Source: a virus. From it: a stretch of DNA of 26,685 nt. The notes under the pieces were generated by a model. That model made no database searches. It saw nothing but the letters and a program-made list of their open reading frames with translations, and was not told the DNA's origin. Position 1 is the stretch's first letter. Each line of letters begins with the position of its first letter. Of the stretch, positions 6,640 to 13,187 are shown piece after piece. The stretch is taken from positions 1 to 26,685 of the IMG/VR virus record IMGVR_UViG_3300044516_001552. The stretch is one strand, 5' to 3'. Both the position numbers and the translations under genes were made by a program.

Positions 6640-8793
6640 ATGCTTCTTCAATCAAAATCAAATCTTGCTCGTCTGATGGCTACGGAAAACATTTTCATCG
6701 AGCAAAAAAAAGTTTCAACTGCGTTTTTTGACCTAGAAAATCGCACTTTGACAATTCCTGTGCTAAACGGAAAACTCTCCGCTGAACTTTATGACCTTTT
6801 GCTTGGGCATGAAGTCGGGCATGCGCTGGAAACTCCAAAAGAAGGCTGGCATCATTCTGTTGTCGATCTAAAAGTCAATCGTACCATACTCAACGTATGC
6901 GAAGATGCGCGTATCGAGAAAAAAATCAAACGCAAATTTCCTGGAATTCGCCCATCCTTTCTGAAAGGTTACCGCGAACTCATGGATATGGACTTTTTTG
7001 GTGTTAAAGGGCATGATCTGAATTATCTTAACTTTATTGACAGGCTCAACCTGTACACTAAAGGCGGTTCAGCGCAGGGGATTGAATTTCTTCCTGTTGA
7101 AGAAGAACTTCTACGCGAGGTTGAAGAAACAGAAACCTTCGATGAAGTTGTCAAAGTCGCGCTTAAAATTCAAGAGTATATGAAACAATCGGCCGAAGAA
7201 GAAAAGAATCTTTCTTTGACTGATATATTCATTGATCTGGATGAACTCGAAGAATCAGATTATGATGAAGGTGATGACTTTTATGAGGATGTTTTTGAAG
7301 TAGGCGGCTCAAAAAGCAACAGCAAAGAGAATAAGAGTAAAGAGGATAAGAAATCCAAACTCCGTGGTGCTGGGCTTGACGGTTCAATCGATTCAGAAAC
7401 CGACAAAACTTTCCGTGAAAAGGAAAACCTTCTTCGTGATTCTTCATCACGTTATGGTTCAGTCTATGCTAACATTCCAAAATTGAACTTGGAAAATATC
7501 ATCGTTCCATATTCCTATTTGATGAATGAGTTTGACAATGAAAACAAAAAATATTCTTTTTATTCACTAAACGAATATATTTCAAACTTCAACAAATTCA
7601 AAAACGAAAGTAGTAAAGTTGTTTCTTACCTTGTCAAAGAGTTCGAACTTCGTAAGAATGCGGAACAACAATCGAAAGTTCGCATTTCTAAGACTGGCGA
7701 TTTGAACATGAACCGTATTCATGAGTATAAATTGACCGATGATATCTTTGCGCGCCTTGCATCAGTGCCCAATGGTAAGTCACATGGGCTTATCATGTTC
7801 ATTGATTGGTCTGGTTCGATGACGAATCATATGAATAATACGGTAAGGCAACTTTTGAATCTTGTTTTATTCTGCAAGAAAATCAATATTCCGTTTGATG
7901 TATATGGTTTCTCGACACACCTTACACTTGAAAGGAGTATGAGAATTAATGATAATGAAGATATCTTGAGCAAAGAGGTAAAGATTGGTGATCTTAGCCC
8001 AAATCCTTTTTCTCTTCTTCATTTGCTTTCAAGTAAAATGAAAGTTCGTGAGTTTACGAAAATGTGTTCAATTCTTCTTGGGCTTGGTGCGAAGCTTTCA
8101 CGTACACAGATTGGTAAGCCACTTGAAAATGGTTTAGACATGTCGGTTCCAAACATTCTTTCGTTGTCGGGTACTCCTTTGAACGAAGCCATTCTTGCTT
8201 GTTTTGAAATTATTCCAAAATTCAAGACCGACAATAAGGTACAGGTTGTCAATACGGTGTTTCTGACTGATGGTGAAGGTTCGACCATTTATGGATATTA
8301 TGAAGAGCAAAATGCAAGAAAGTTAAAAGGTTTCAATAATTACCGTGATCGAATCATCTTTCGTGATCCGGTGACAAAAGCAATTGCAGAAGTGTATGAT
8401 ACGATTGGTAATCCTTCCACCCAGGGCACTGACCAATCGATTGCGCTTTTGAGATTGTTGAAACAGCGGACCGACAGTAACATCGTTGGTTTCTATATCA
8501 CTTCAAGTCAAGATGCTCGCGCTTCAATTTCGAACTTCATTACAAGAGAAGAAAAGAAGTCAATTGATACTTTTATGTCAGAGTTTCGCCGAAACAAGTA
8601 TGCGATCTTGCAGAATGCTGGATTTGACGAATATTACTTTCTTCGTTCAAACGATTTGGTTATCGATGACGAGAATGATTTTGAAGTCTCATCAACGACA
8701 ACCCGAGCATTGGTCAGCGCATTTTCTAAATATACGACCAATCGAATTACAAATCGTATTGTACTTAATCGTTTTATTCAATTGATTGCATAG
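6640..8793 (+). CDS. VWA-domain protein with N-terminal HExxH metallopeptidase motif (CobT-like)
   Basis: A 717-residue protein from ATG 6640, behind AAGGA. The N-terminus has a zinc-peptidase signature HEVGH (57-61), with a likely third ligand in NVCEDARIE (E88). A long acidic, low-complexity linker lies near 200-260. The C-terminal von Willebrand factor A domain keeps the MIDAS residues D389-W-S391-G-S393, T512 (SGTPLNEA) and D544 (TDGEG). This resembles the CobT-like partner of MoxR/CobS AAA+ ATPases; a CobS-like gene is at 24968. In phages the pair does not make cobalamin on this evidence; an AAA+/VWA chaperone or protease role is more likely. It has its own strong promoter. Confidence 0.85.
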   Translation: MLLQSKSNLARLMATENIFIEQKKVSTAFFDLENRTLTIPVLNGKLSAELYDLLLGHEVGHALETPKEGWHHSVVDLKVNRTILNVCEDARIEKKIKRKFPGIRPSFLKGYRELMDMDFFGVKGHDLNYLNFIDRLNLYTKGGSAQGIEFLPVEEELLREVEETETFDEVVKVALKIQEYMKQSAEEEKNLSLTDIFIDLDELEESDYDEGDDFYEDVFEVGGSKSNSKENKSKEDKKSKLRGAGLDGSIDSETDKTFREKENLLRDSSSRYGSVYANIPKLNLENIIVPYSYLMNEFDNENKKYSFYSLNEYISNFNKFKNESSKVVSYLVKEFELRKNAEQQSKVRISKTGDLNMNRIHEYKLTDDIFARLASVPNGKSHGLIMFIDWSGSMTNHMNNTVRQLLNLVLFCKKINIPFDVYGFSTHLTLERSMRINDNEDILSKEVKIGDLSPNPFSLLHLLSSKMKVREFTKMCSILLGLGAKLSRTQIGKPLENGLDMSVPNILSLSGTPLNEAILACFEIIPKFKTDNKVQVVNTVFLTDGEGSTIYGYYEEQNARKLKGFNNYRDRIIFRDPVTKAIAEVYDTIGNPSTQGTDQSIALLRLLKQRTDSNIVGFYITSSQDARASISNFITREEKKSIDTFMSEFRRNKYAILQNAGFDEYYFLRSNDLVIDDENDFEVSSTTTRALVSAFSKYTTNRITNRIVLNRFIQLIA

Positions 8794-8800
8794 GAAAATT

Positions 8801-9352
8801 ATGATTCATATTCATCGAAATGTATTGTCGGATGAACTCATTGACAGACTGTTTGCGTGGAACGAAGAAACAAAAGGTGGTGACGTATGGGCATCCAATC
8901 AGGCCAAATGGTTGGATGTTCTGAAGTATGCTACGACGGGAACGATTCTTTCCAGAGTTTTACCTGACAATTTTAAGAACGACATTTTCAATGACCTCTA
9001 TCAAAGAGGAAAGATTGATTGGATGCCGCATACTGCATCGGCGCTTTTTTACATGGGCTTTCCACTTTCCTGTGTAAACTGGCATCCAGACTTTCCCGAT
9101 TTTGATGCAATGTCGATTTATCTAAGTAAAGAGTGGGATTCAAATTGGGGTGGTTGGTTTGCATGGACCGATGAGCGAGCCGGAAATGATCTGACGCAAC
9201 CGGCGTTTAATGTTCCGTATGGTAAGTTTTTTGTACCTAGTTACAATTCAGCCATACATTCGACGAACACCGAGTGGCATTGTACGACGCCCATTTCACC
9301 AAAAGCACCAGTTAGATATTCGATTCAACTTTGGTTCTCAAAAAAGACATAA
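8801..9352 (+). CDS. 2-oxoglutarate/Fe(II)-dependent oxygenase
   Basis: A 183-residue protein from ATG 8801 with AGGAA upstream; upstream TTG 8786 lies in the VWA gene. The jelly-roll facial triad reads H95-P-D97 (WHPDF) and H160 (WHCTTPI), with R172 in VRYSIQLWF as the 2-oxoglutarate-binding arginine. The family hydroxylates proteins, nucleic acids or small molecules using oxygen, iron and 2-oxoglutarate. Such genes are common in T4-like marine phages. The substrate is unknown. It follows the VWA gene in the same unit. Confidence 0.82.
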   Translation: MIHIHRNVLSDELIDRLFAWNEETKGGDVWASNQAKWLDVLKYATTGTILSRVLPDNFKNDIFNDLYQRGKIDWMPHTASALFYMGFPLSCVNWHPDFPDFDAMSIYLSKEWDSNWGGWFAWTDERAGNDLTQPAFNVPYGKFFVPSYNSAIHSTNTEWHCTTPISPKAPVRYSIQLWFSKKT

Positions 9353-9358
9353 TCTATA

Positions 9359-9784
9359 ATGCCTGACGATCAGAAATATTTCAAAGCTCATCTGATTAGG
9401 TATCGTGATCCAGACTCAGAGGATTATATCTGGTTCTGGATTCATCCTTCTACAGGTAGAAAGATATCAGGTGACTTTCTAAACCAAGAAGACGCCGAGA
9501 TATGGTTCAAAGAAGTCATGGAAATCCACACTCAAACAAACGACCTTATTGCCAGAGCAAGATATGGCAAGTTTTTCAAACTCAAAGCAACCCTAGATGA
9601 ACCTTACATTTTAAAACCAAACTGCCCCTTTTACTTTACAGTCGAAGACGGTAACCTCCTTTCAATACGAATCCTCGCTTTAGATATAAAAGAAGCCCAA
9701 GCCCGTACCAGAGAATACTTTAGAGTCAAAGAATGGATTAAAGGTAATCCAAAGAAAAAACCCGAGGAAAAGAAAAATGACTGA
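9359..9784 (+). CDS. Hypothetical protein (141 aa)
   Basis: ATG 9359, seven bases after the oxygenase stop and without a clear ribosome site. The protein is rich in tryptophan and charge (YIWFWIHPSTGRKISGDFLNQEDAEIWF) and ends in a lysine/glutamate tail. I recognise no family. It overlaps the next gene by 8 bases. Confidence 0.65.
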   Translation: MPDDQKYFKAHLIRYRDPDSEDYIWFWIHPSTGRKISGDFLNQEDAEIWFKEVMEIHTQTNDLIARARYGKFFKLKATLDEPYILKPNCPFYFTVEDGNLLSIRILALDIKEAQARTREYFRVKEWIKGNPKKKPEEKKND

Positions 9785-9974
9785 TGTTAAACCTGACGAT
9801 AAAAGCGATGATCAACTCCGTCAAGTAGTAGAAGAATGCATTAAAGTGATTGAAAGTACCAACCTTGGTGATACAGCCCGTACATCCTACGATACTTCAC
9901 TGGTAGAATACACCCGCCAGAGATTTATACGTGATATACGAAAACGATTCAATCTAACTAACAGTAACTACTAG
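9777..9974 (+). CDS. Hypothetical small protein (65 aa)
   Basis: A short, acidic then basic helical protein (QLRQVVEECIKVIESTN ... YTRQRFIRDIRKRFN) overlapping the gene before it. No recognised domain. Confidence 0.6.
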   Translation: MTDVKPDDKSDDQLRQVVEECIKVIESTNLGDTARTSYDTSLVEYTRQRFIRDIRKRFNLTNSNY

Positions 9975-9986
9975 GAGTAAAAAGAA

Positions 9987-10217
9987 ATGACCGAAGTTAA
10001 AGATATCTCAACCGAAACAAAAACCTGCAAAATCTACCAAGATGCGAATGGTACGTATGTAGTAGAATTTATCAATGGTGAACTCGCAGTAATGGCTGGA
10101 GCATTCTCAACAGTAGAGAAAGCCGAAGAAAAAGGAAATGAACTGCTCGTCGCCGAACATGTCTCTGGTGAAATGCTGGTTGGTGATGTATTACCCACTG
10201 AAGCCTCCACTGAATAA
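9987..10217 (+). CDS. Hypothetical small acidic protein (76 aa)
   Basis: ATG 9987 with AGGAG upstream. It is acidic and beta-rich (CKIYQDANGTYVVEFINGELAVMAGAFSTVEKAEEKGNELL). No family recognised. It is the last gene before the composition change at 10.2 kb. Confidence 0.65.
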   Translation: MTEVKDISTETKTCKIYQDANGTYVVEFINGELAVMAGAFSTVEKAEEKGNELLVAEHVSGEMLVGDVLPTEASTE

Positions 10218-10229
10218 CTCTGGGCTACT

Positions 10230-10290
10230 CTGGGGCCCCTGAAAAAAATTCCGTATTAGGAAAAATCGAAAATTTGTGAGGGGGCCCCAG
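10230..10290 (+). repeat. 10-bp GC-only inverted repeat at the island boundary
   Basis: CTGGGGCCCC (10230-10239) and GGGGCCCCAG (10281-10290) are perfect reverse complements, and each arm contains a self-palindromic GGGGCCCC. The 41-base space is AT-rich. The right arm is followed by AAAATAAATTTTTAAAAAAA. It lies right after the last AT-region gene and may insulate or terminate transcription, though it lacks a classic U tract. Confidence 0.55.
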
Positions 10291-10317
10291 AAAATAAATT
10301 TTTAAAAAAAAGAGTTT

Positions 10318-10368
10318 GGGCCATAGCACGAAATTACTTACACCACGTAATTTTTACGCAACTGGCCC
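10318..10368 (+). terminator. Nested stem-loop, possible terminator
   Basis: Outer arms GGGCCA (10318-10323) and TGGCCC (10363-10368) enclose an inner perfect 7-bp stem AAATTAC (10331-10337)/GTAATTT (10347-10353) with a 9-base loop. After the outer stem comes CCTAATTTTAAG, a weak T run. Together with the repeat just upstream, the 165-bp gap 10218-10382 holds structure but no gene. Confidence 0.4.
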
Positions 10369-10382
10369 CCTAATTTTAAGCT

Positions 10383-10440
10383 GTCGCCAAAAAACAACAC
10401 TTTCCACCACATTTGCCACAACCTCTGGTTCCTGTATACT
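10383..10440 (+). promoter_or_regulatory. Island promoter unit 1: palindrome (one mismatch) plus core promoter
   Basis: GTCG-N8-CAAC (10383-10398; other units have GTTG), then TTGCCA at 10413-10418, 16-bp spacer ending CTGGTTCCTG, and TATACT at 10435-10440. The palindrome-to--35 offset is 30 bp. It drives the gene at 10467. Confidence 0.75.
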
Positions 10441-10466
10441 TGGCACATATCAACACGGAGCCATCC

Positions 10467-10691
10467 ATGAGCACCAAAGCGAAACGTGAACTAGCCGATT
10501 CCCTCTCGAAAACCTTCGTCCTTGGCGTTAAGCGTAAGGCGTCCAAAAGCATCAACACCACCGAGATTGATCATGTGAACGCCTACAGTCTGGGCTACCT
10601 TGAGTCCTTCCTAGCCGGGCTGATGGCGTCCAACCCTAAGGTGATGGCTGAGGTAGTAGAGCGGATGAAAGCCCACGCCACCGAGGAGTAA
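10467..10691 (+). CDS. Hypothetical protein (74 aa)
   Basis: ATG 10467 is chosen because CGGAG lies upstream and the in-frame TTG at 10413 is the -35 box. Basic N-terminus (MSTKAKRELADSLSKTFVLGVKRKASKS) and helical C-terminal half. Function unknown; first gene of island operon 1. Confidence 0.68.
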   Translation: MSTKAKRELADSLSKTFVLGVKRKASKSINTTEIDHVNAYSLGYLESFLAGLMASNPKVMAEVVERMKAHATEE

Positions 10692-10694
10692 AGC

Positions 10695-10793
10695 ATGAGC
10701 CGATTTGAAAACCTGTATCCCTATGCGATGGTCGCCACCTACATCCTGGTGGCGGTGGTTGCGGTACTTGACCTGTTTATCTGGAGACCATAA
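10695..10793 (+). CDS. Small single-span membrane protein (32 aa)
   Basis: MSRFENLYPYAMVATYILVAVVAVLDLFIWRP would be the full product; it is one hydrophobic helix with an aromatic-basic end. It starts four bases after the preceding stop, with GAGGAG in the end of that gene, and its TAA overlaps the next ATG (TAATG). Coupling on both sides supports it as real. Confidence 0.6.
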   Translation: MSRFENLYPYAMVATYILVAVVAVLDLFIWRP

Positions 10794-11176
10794 TGAAACC
10801 GTTAATCTCTGAACGTAAAGCGAAGGCTGAAGCCAAAAGGATCCACGAATTGGCCGTAGCCAAGCACACTAAACACGGCGAGGTCCGGACTCGGAAGGAA
10901 ATTGTCTCCGTGGTCAGCGAGATGGAAGATGGTTCGGAAATTGAAGCTTGGCGGATGGCTTCCGCGGCTGCGATTATGGTCTACGGTCCACGTGGTCCTA
11001 AATGGTCTGCCGCGAGGAAGGCGGAATACGTGGAAAAAGCCAGGGCTGCAACCAGGTTGGTCCACTACCACCTCCACTCTTATATTGAAGAGTACAAAGC
11101 CAGGTTCGTGGCTTCCGCTGCGGAATGGGCTAGGAAGGAAAAGCTGAAAGAGGAAAAGCGAAAAGCTTCCAAATAA
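10793..11176 (+). CDS. Hypothetical lysine-rich helical protein (127 aa)
   Basis: Starts at the TAATG overlap, with GGAG upstream. The sequence is alanine-, lysine- and arginine-rich and mostly helical, with a basic C-terminal tail (ARKEKLKEEKRKASK). I recognise no domain; nucleic-acid binding is possible from charge alone. The next promoter unit begins three bases after its stop. Confidence 0.65.
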   Translation: MKPLISERKAKAEAKRIHELAVAKHTKHGEVRTRKEIVSVVSEMEDGSEIEAWRMASAAAIMVYGPRGPKWSAARKAEYVEKARAATRLVHYHLHSYIEEYKARFVASAAEWARKEKLKEEKRKASK

Positions 11177-11178
11177 GT

Positions 11179-11224
11179 GTTGTTCCCTGACAACACTTGC
11201 CACAACCTCTGGCCCCTGTATACT
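11179..11224 (+). promoter_or_regulatory. Island promoter unit 2: palindrome abutting the -35
   Basis: The palindrome is extended here to AGTGTTGT-N6-ACAACACT (11176-11197). TTGCCA is at 11197-11202, 16-bp spacer, TATACT at 11219-11224. The offset is 18 bp, 12 bp shorter than in most units, so the palindrome touches the -35. Confidence 0.78.
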
Positions 11225-11258
11225 CCATTCCATACTGAAACGAAACGAAAGCGAAACG

Positions 11259-11336
11259 ATGAACATCCTTGACAAAGCCTTTGACCTCTTCCTCCTTCTG
11301 ACCGGTGCGGTCGCCATTGTCTCCTTCACCATCTGA
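11259..11336 (+). CDS. Tiny single-span membrane peptide (25 aa)
   Basis: MNILDKAFDLFLLLTGAVAIVSFTI is hydrophobic apart from the first few residues. The leader is purine-rich (GAAACGAAACGAAAGCG) without a classic AGGAG. It lies alone between promoter 2 and the next gene, in the first translatable position of the transcript. Plausible but short. Confidence 0.42.
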   Translation: MNILDKAFDLFLLLTGAVAIVSFTI

Positions 11337-11356
11337 GCAAATCCGAGCAAAACACC

Positions 11357-11542
11357 ATGACGAAAAAACACTTTGAAGCCCTAGCAGATTCCATCCGTTG
11401 CATTATGGACCCCCATGCTCGATTGCAAGCCGCCGTGGCTGTAGCCCATGCGGTTGGCAAGTTTAATCCGCGGTTCGATTACGACCAATTCTATGATGCC
11501 GCTGGCGTGGTCTTCACCAGCATCCAACCCAGCGAAAGGTGA
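11357..11542 (+). CDS. Hypothetical small protein (61 aa)
   Basis: MTKKHFEALADSIRCIMDPHARLQAAVAVAHAVG... is a helical start I have seen in small phage proteins, followed by FNPRFDYDQFYDAAGV. The function is unknown. The ribosome site is weak (GAGC). Confidence 0.66.
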   Translation: MTKKHFEALADSIRCIMDPHARLQAAVAVAHAVGKFNPRFDYDQFYDAAGVVFTSIQPSER

Positions 11543-11547
11543 TCAAT

Positions 11548-11757
11548 ATGACCTGGAATCTTGAAGGTAAGCGAGTTCGGGCCACCTATCTGGTGGATAT
11601 GCCCCTGACCGGTGTGGTGCTGGAGTCCCGTGTAAAGTATGGTGGGGCTGTGCAGCACCGAATCAAGTTGGACGTGCCCCTTGCAATGAGGTGGCGTACC
11701 GAGCCAGCGGATATCCTGCTGGTTGATGATGATAAAATTATGGAGGTCCTACAATGA
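11548..11757 (+). CDS. Hypothetical SH3-like small protein (69 aa)
   Basis: ATG 11548 follows AAAGGTGAT; GTG 11539 overlaps the upstream stop but has no ribosome site. Beta-rich sequence (GKRVRATYLVDMPLTGVVLESRVKYGGAVQHRIKLDVPL) of the kind seen in small phage SH3-like proteins. Overlaps the next gene by 4 bases. Confidence 0.62.
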   Translation: MTWNLEGKRVRATYLVDMPLTGVVLESRVKYGGAVQHRIKLDVPLAMRWRTEPADILLVDDDKIMEVLQ

Positions 11758-11939
11758 AAGCAACCCCTAAAACCACCACCGTCTGGCAGGTCCGTTGGCC
11801 TGGGAGCCGTTGGAGGCGCACCTGCAAGACCAGGGCTGAAGCCCGCATGGTTGTCAAGGCCGATGCCGCAGCCAAGGCGGATTGGTACTTGGCGATCACC
11901 AAACCCTTTATTCTGAAAATCACCACCCAAAAGGTATGA
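11754..11939 (+). CDS. Hypothetical basic small protein (61 aa)
   Basis: ATGA overlap with the previous gene and GGAGG upstream. Strongly basic (WQVRWPGSRWRRTCKTRAEARMVVKADAAAKADWYL), with arginines and tryptophans that could bind nucleic acid. No family recognised. Confidence 0.62.
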   Translation: MKATPKTTTVWQVRWPGSRWRRTCKTRAEARMVVKADAAAKADWYLAITKPFILKITTQKV

Positions 11940-11941
11940 CC

Positions 11942-12169
11942 ATGAGCCAAACCAATCGAAGGCTTCCCTTTCAATGCATCCTGGGCACCGAACCAGAGGT
12001 GATCGCCAACCGTTTCACGGGTGAGTCGGTAACCCTTCCTCCTGACGCCGTAGCCGTATATGACACCATCATAGGGTGCGAACGATTCGGAGATTATAAG
12101 ACCATGCGGAAGGGCTTGGATTGGTTCCGTCGGTACTTTCCGAAGGAGTATATGATTCTGTTGGATTAA
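11942..12169 (+). CDS. Conserved small phage protein (75 aa)
   Basis: ATG 11942 with AAAAGG eight bases upstream; ATG 11936 is an alternative that overlaps the upstream stop. The segment RFTGESVTLPPDAVAVYDTIIG then MRKGLDWFRRYFPKEYMILLD is distinctive and I recall it from other phage and prophage genomes, always without a function. Its final codons and stop form part of the next promoter palindrome. Confidence 0.68.
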   Translation: MSQTNRRLPFQCILGTEPEVIANRFTGESVTLPPDAVAVYDTIIGCERFGDYKTMRKGLDWFRRYFPKEYMILLD

Positions 12170-12217
12170 TGCAACACCCCAGGGGTTGGTTGCCAGCCTC
12201 TGGGGTACCTGTAGAAT
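12160..12217 (+). promoter_or_regulatory. Island promoter unit 3 (palindrome overlaps a stop codon)
   Basis: GTTG-N8-CAAC at 12160-12175 spans the end of the upstream gene, including its TAA. TTGCCA 12190-12195, 16-bp spacer ending CTGGGGTACCTG, TAGAAT 12212-12217. Offset 30 bp. Expected start near 12225, where the duplicated leader begins. Confidence 0.75.
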
Positions 12218-12224
12218 CCAAACC

Positions 12225-12261
12225 ATAGCACTGGTCATCCGAGGCTCTAATCCGCCCCTGC
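12225..12261 (+). ncRNA. Leader copy A: candidate small RNA or 5' leader
   Basis: The 37 bases beginning ATAGCACTGG, right at the predicted start of promoter 3, match copy B at 12830-12866 at 32 of 37 positions without gaps. No gene starts between here and the next promoter unit, which begins 14 bases later. Conservation without an ORF suggests an RNA or a binding site; no clear terminator is seen. Confidence 0.35.
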
Positions 12262-12274
12262 GCGTTATTAATCC

Positions 12275-12332
12275 GTTGCGCCCATACAACGGTTCGAGCC
12301 CCTCTTGCCACCGCCTCTGGCTCCTGTATACT
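12275..12332 (+). promoter_or_regulatory. Island promoter unit 4
   Basis: CCGTTG-N8-CAACGG (12273-12292, a 6-bp arm version), TTGCCA 12305-12310, 16-bp spacer ending CTGGCTCCTG, TATACT 12327-12332. Offset 30 bp. It is in tandem, 115 bp downstream of promoter 3. Confidence 0.78.
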
Positions 12333-12364
12333 TTGCGCATGTCAACGATGAAAGCGAAAACAGA

Positions 12365-12580
12365 ATGAACCTACGCACCGCAGCCGCCCTCCGTCTGGTC
12401 CTTGATAAGGACCGTCTGGAGCGTGAGATGGAATACCGTCGGTCCCTAGCCGAGTCCTACAGGTTCAGTGGCCAACCTGGTTCGAACGAAGTCTACCAGC
12501 AAGCCTTGAGCGACGTGGAAGGGCTTCAAGACCTTTGGAATCTACTTGACCACCTGGAGACTGAATATGCTTTCGCCTAA
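12365..12580 (+). CDS. Hypothetical helical protein (71 aa)
   Basis: ATG 12365; the in-frame TTG at 12305 is the -35 box. The product is helical and charged (LRLVLDKDRLEREMEYRRSLAESYRF ... DVEGLQDLWNLLDHLETEY). A nine-codon reading frame begins with ATG 12339 at the predicted transcription start and ends at TGA 12366-12368, overlapping this ATG, so translational coupling from a leaderless mini-cistron is possible. Function unknown. Confidence 0.66.
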   Translation: MNLRTAAALRLVLDKDRLEREMEYRRSLAESYRFSGQPGSNEVYQQALSDVEGLQDLWNLLDHLETEYAFA

Positions 12581-12773
12581 AGATTCCGACCGATTCTACC
12601 ACGACCAACCAACCGAAGAGGACCGCATGGACGAAGCCAACCGAGAGTGCCGCGAGATTGCCGAACAAGTAGCAGAACAGGAAGCCGAGATGGCCTACAT
12701 GAAGTGGATTGACACTATGCTTCATGCATTCTATGAGACGGAATTCCCTGACACGGAATGGGATGTTGCGTAA
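12567..12773 (+). CDS. Hypothetical acidic protein (68 aa)
   Basis: ATG 12567 overlaps the end of the gene before and follows CTGGAG. Strongly acidic helix (TEEDRMDEANRECREIAEQVAEQEAEMAYMKWID) and aromatic C-terminus. No family recognised. Its stop lies inside the palindrome of unit 5. Confidence 0.66.
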   Translation: MLSPKDSDRFYHDQPTEEDRMDEANRECREIAEQVAEQEAEMAYMKWIDTMLHAFYETEFPDTEWDVA

Positions 12774-12822
12774 AGCCAACAGGTCCAGGGCTGGTTGCCA
12801 CCGGCTCTGGTACCTGTAGAAT
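12765..12822 (+). promoter_or_regulatory. Island promoter unit 5 (palindrome overlaps a stop codon)
   Basis: GTTG-N8-CAAC at 12765-12780 covers the stop of the upstream gene. TTGCCA 12795-12800, 16-bp spacer ending CTGGTACCTG, TAGAAT 12817-12822. Offset 30 bp. No gene follows within 470 bases; the duplicated leader B is the immediate product. Confidence 0.75.
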
Positions 12823-12829
12823 CCACTCC

Positions 12830-12866
12830 ATAGCACTGGCGCACCGAGGCTCTAATCCACCCCTGC
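12830..12866 (+). ncRNA. Leader copy B: candidate small RNA or 5' leader
   Basis: Begins ATAGCACTGG at the predicted start of promoter 5 and matches copy A (12225-12261) at 32 of 37 bases. The distance from each -35 to the next palindrome is the same in both copies (85 bp), so the whole unit was duplicated. With no gene downstream for hundreds of bases, a non-coding RNA is the simplest product. Confidence 0.38.
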
Positions 12867-12878
12867 TTGACGCCAATT

Positions 12879-12896
12879 TGTTGTTTCCACACAACA
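12879..12896. promoter_or_regulatory. Promoterless palindrome TGTTGT-N6-ACAACA
   Basis: A perfect 6-bp-arm copy of the island palindrome, 51 bp after the predicted start of promoter 5, as in the duplicate. No TTGCCA/TANAMT core is at the usual distance. Confidence 0.6.
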
Positions 12897-12963
12897 CTCC
12901 GGCGCGAGACGTTTGGACCATTGTAACATGCGGAGCGCCATAGAGGCAATCAATGCGGTGCGA

Positions 12964-12981
12964 TGTTGTGTGGATACAACA
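12964..12981. promoter_or_regulatory. Promoterless palindrome TGTTGT-N6-ACAACA (second)
   Basis: Another perfect copy, 85 bp after the previous one. At the expected -35 position only GCGCCA is present and no -10 is visible, so the promoter is decayed or absent. Confidence 0.6.
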
Positions 12982-12987
12982 AACTGG

Positions 12988-13070
12988 CAGGATCGCGCCA
13001 GGATCGACGGAATATTGGAATGGTACTGGGACCTTCCTGCGGTCCTCTGAGGCGCTTGGAGGCGCTTGGA
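12988..13070. repeat. Two short direct-repeat pairs
   Basis: CAGGATCG occurs at 12988-12995 and 12999-13006, an 11-bp period. GGCGCTTGGA occurs twice in tandem at 13051-13070. Between them GGACC (13029-13033) and GGTCC (13041-13045) form a small stem. Function unknown. Confidence 0.45.
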
Positions 13071-13136
13071 ATCGTTCGGATTTTCGGGCGCCTCTGGTGC
13101 TCGGGCTAAGGTCCTCTGCCTGGTTCTGCCTGCGGC

Positions 13137-13151
13137 TGAGAATGATTCTCA
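13137..13151. promoter_or_regulatory. Fur-box-like palindrome
   Basis: TGAGAATGATTCTCA is a perfect 7-1-7 palindrome differing from the Fur 7-1-7 consensus (TGATAATNATTATCA) at two symmetric positions; this variant is common among bacterial Fur sites as I recall. No clear core promoter overlaps it. Host Fur binding is inference. Confidence 0.5.
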
Positions 13152-13187
13152 TCCACCCACTAGCACCGTTCCGCGAAACTCTCCGCG

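Noticed and set aside
11176-11197. GTTG-N8-CAAC palindromes as intrinsic terminators
   Set aside because: Stems are only 4-8 bp, no T run follows, and their precise spacing to the downstream promoter fits an operator or activator site better.
12180-12320. Possible tRNA: GGCTCTAATCC followed by CCCCTG in both leader copies, a matching CAGGGGT upstream, and GGTTCGAGCCCC at 12291
   Set aside because: No consistent cloverleaf could be built: T-stem pairs mismatch, the D and anticodon arms are missing or overlap the promoter, and no CCA end fits. A decayed tRNA fragment remains possible but is not supported.
10413-12335. TTG starts at 10413 and 12305 that would extend two genes
   Set aside because: These TTG triplets are the -35 boxes of promoters; ATGs downstream have proper positions relative to the predicted transcripts.
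11738-12340. Long minus-strand frame at 11738-12340 and other minus-strand frames
   Set aside because: They mirror well-supported + strand genes or intergenic control elements and show no ribosome sites or recognisable products.
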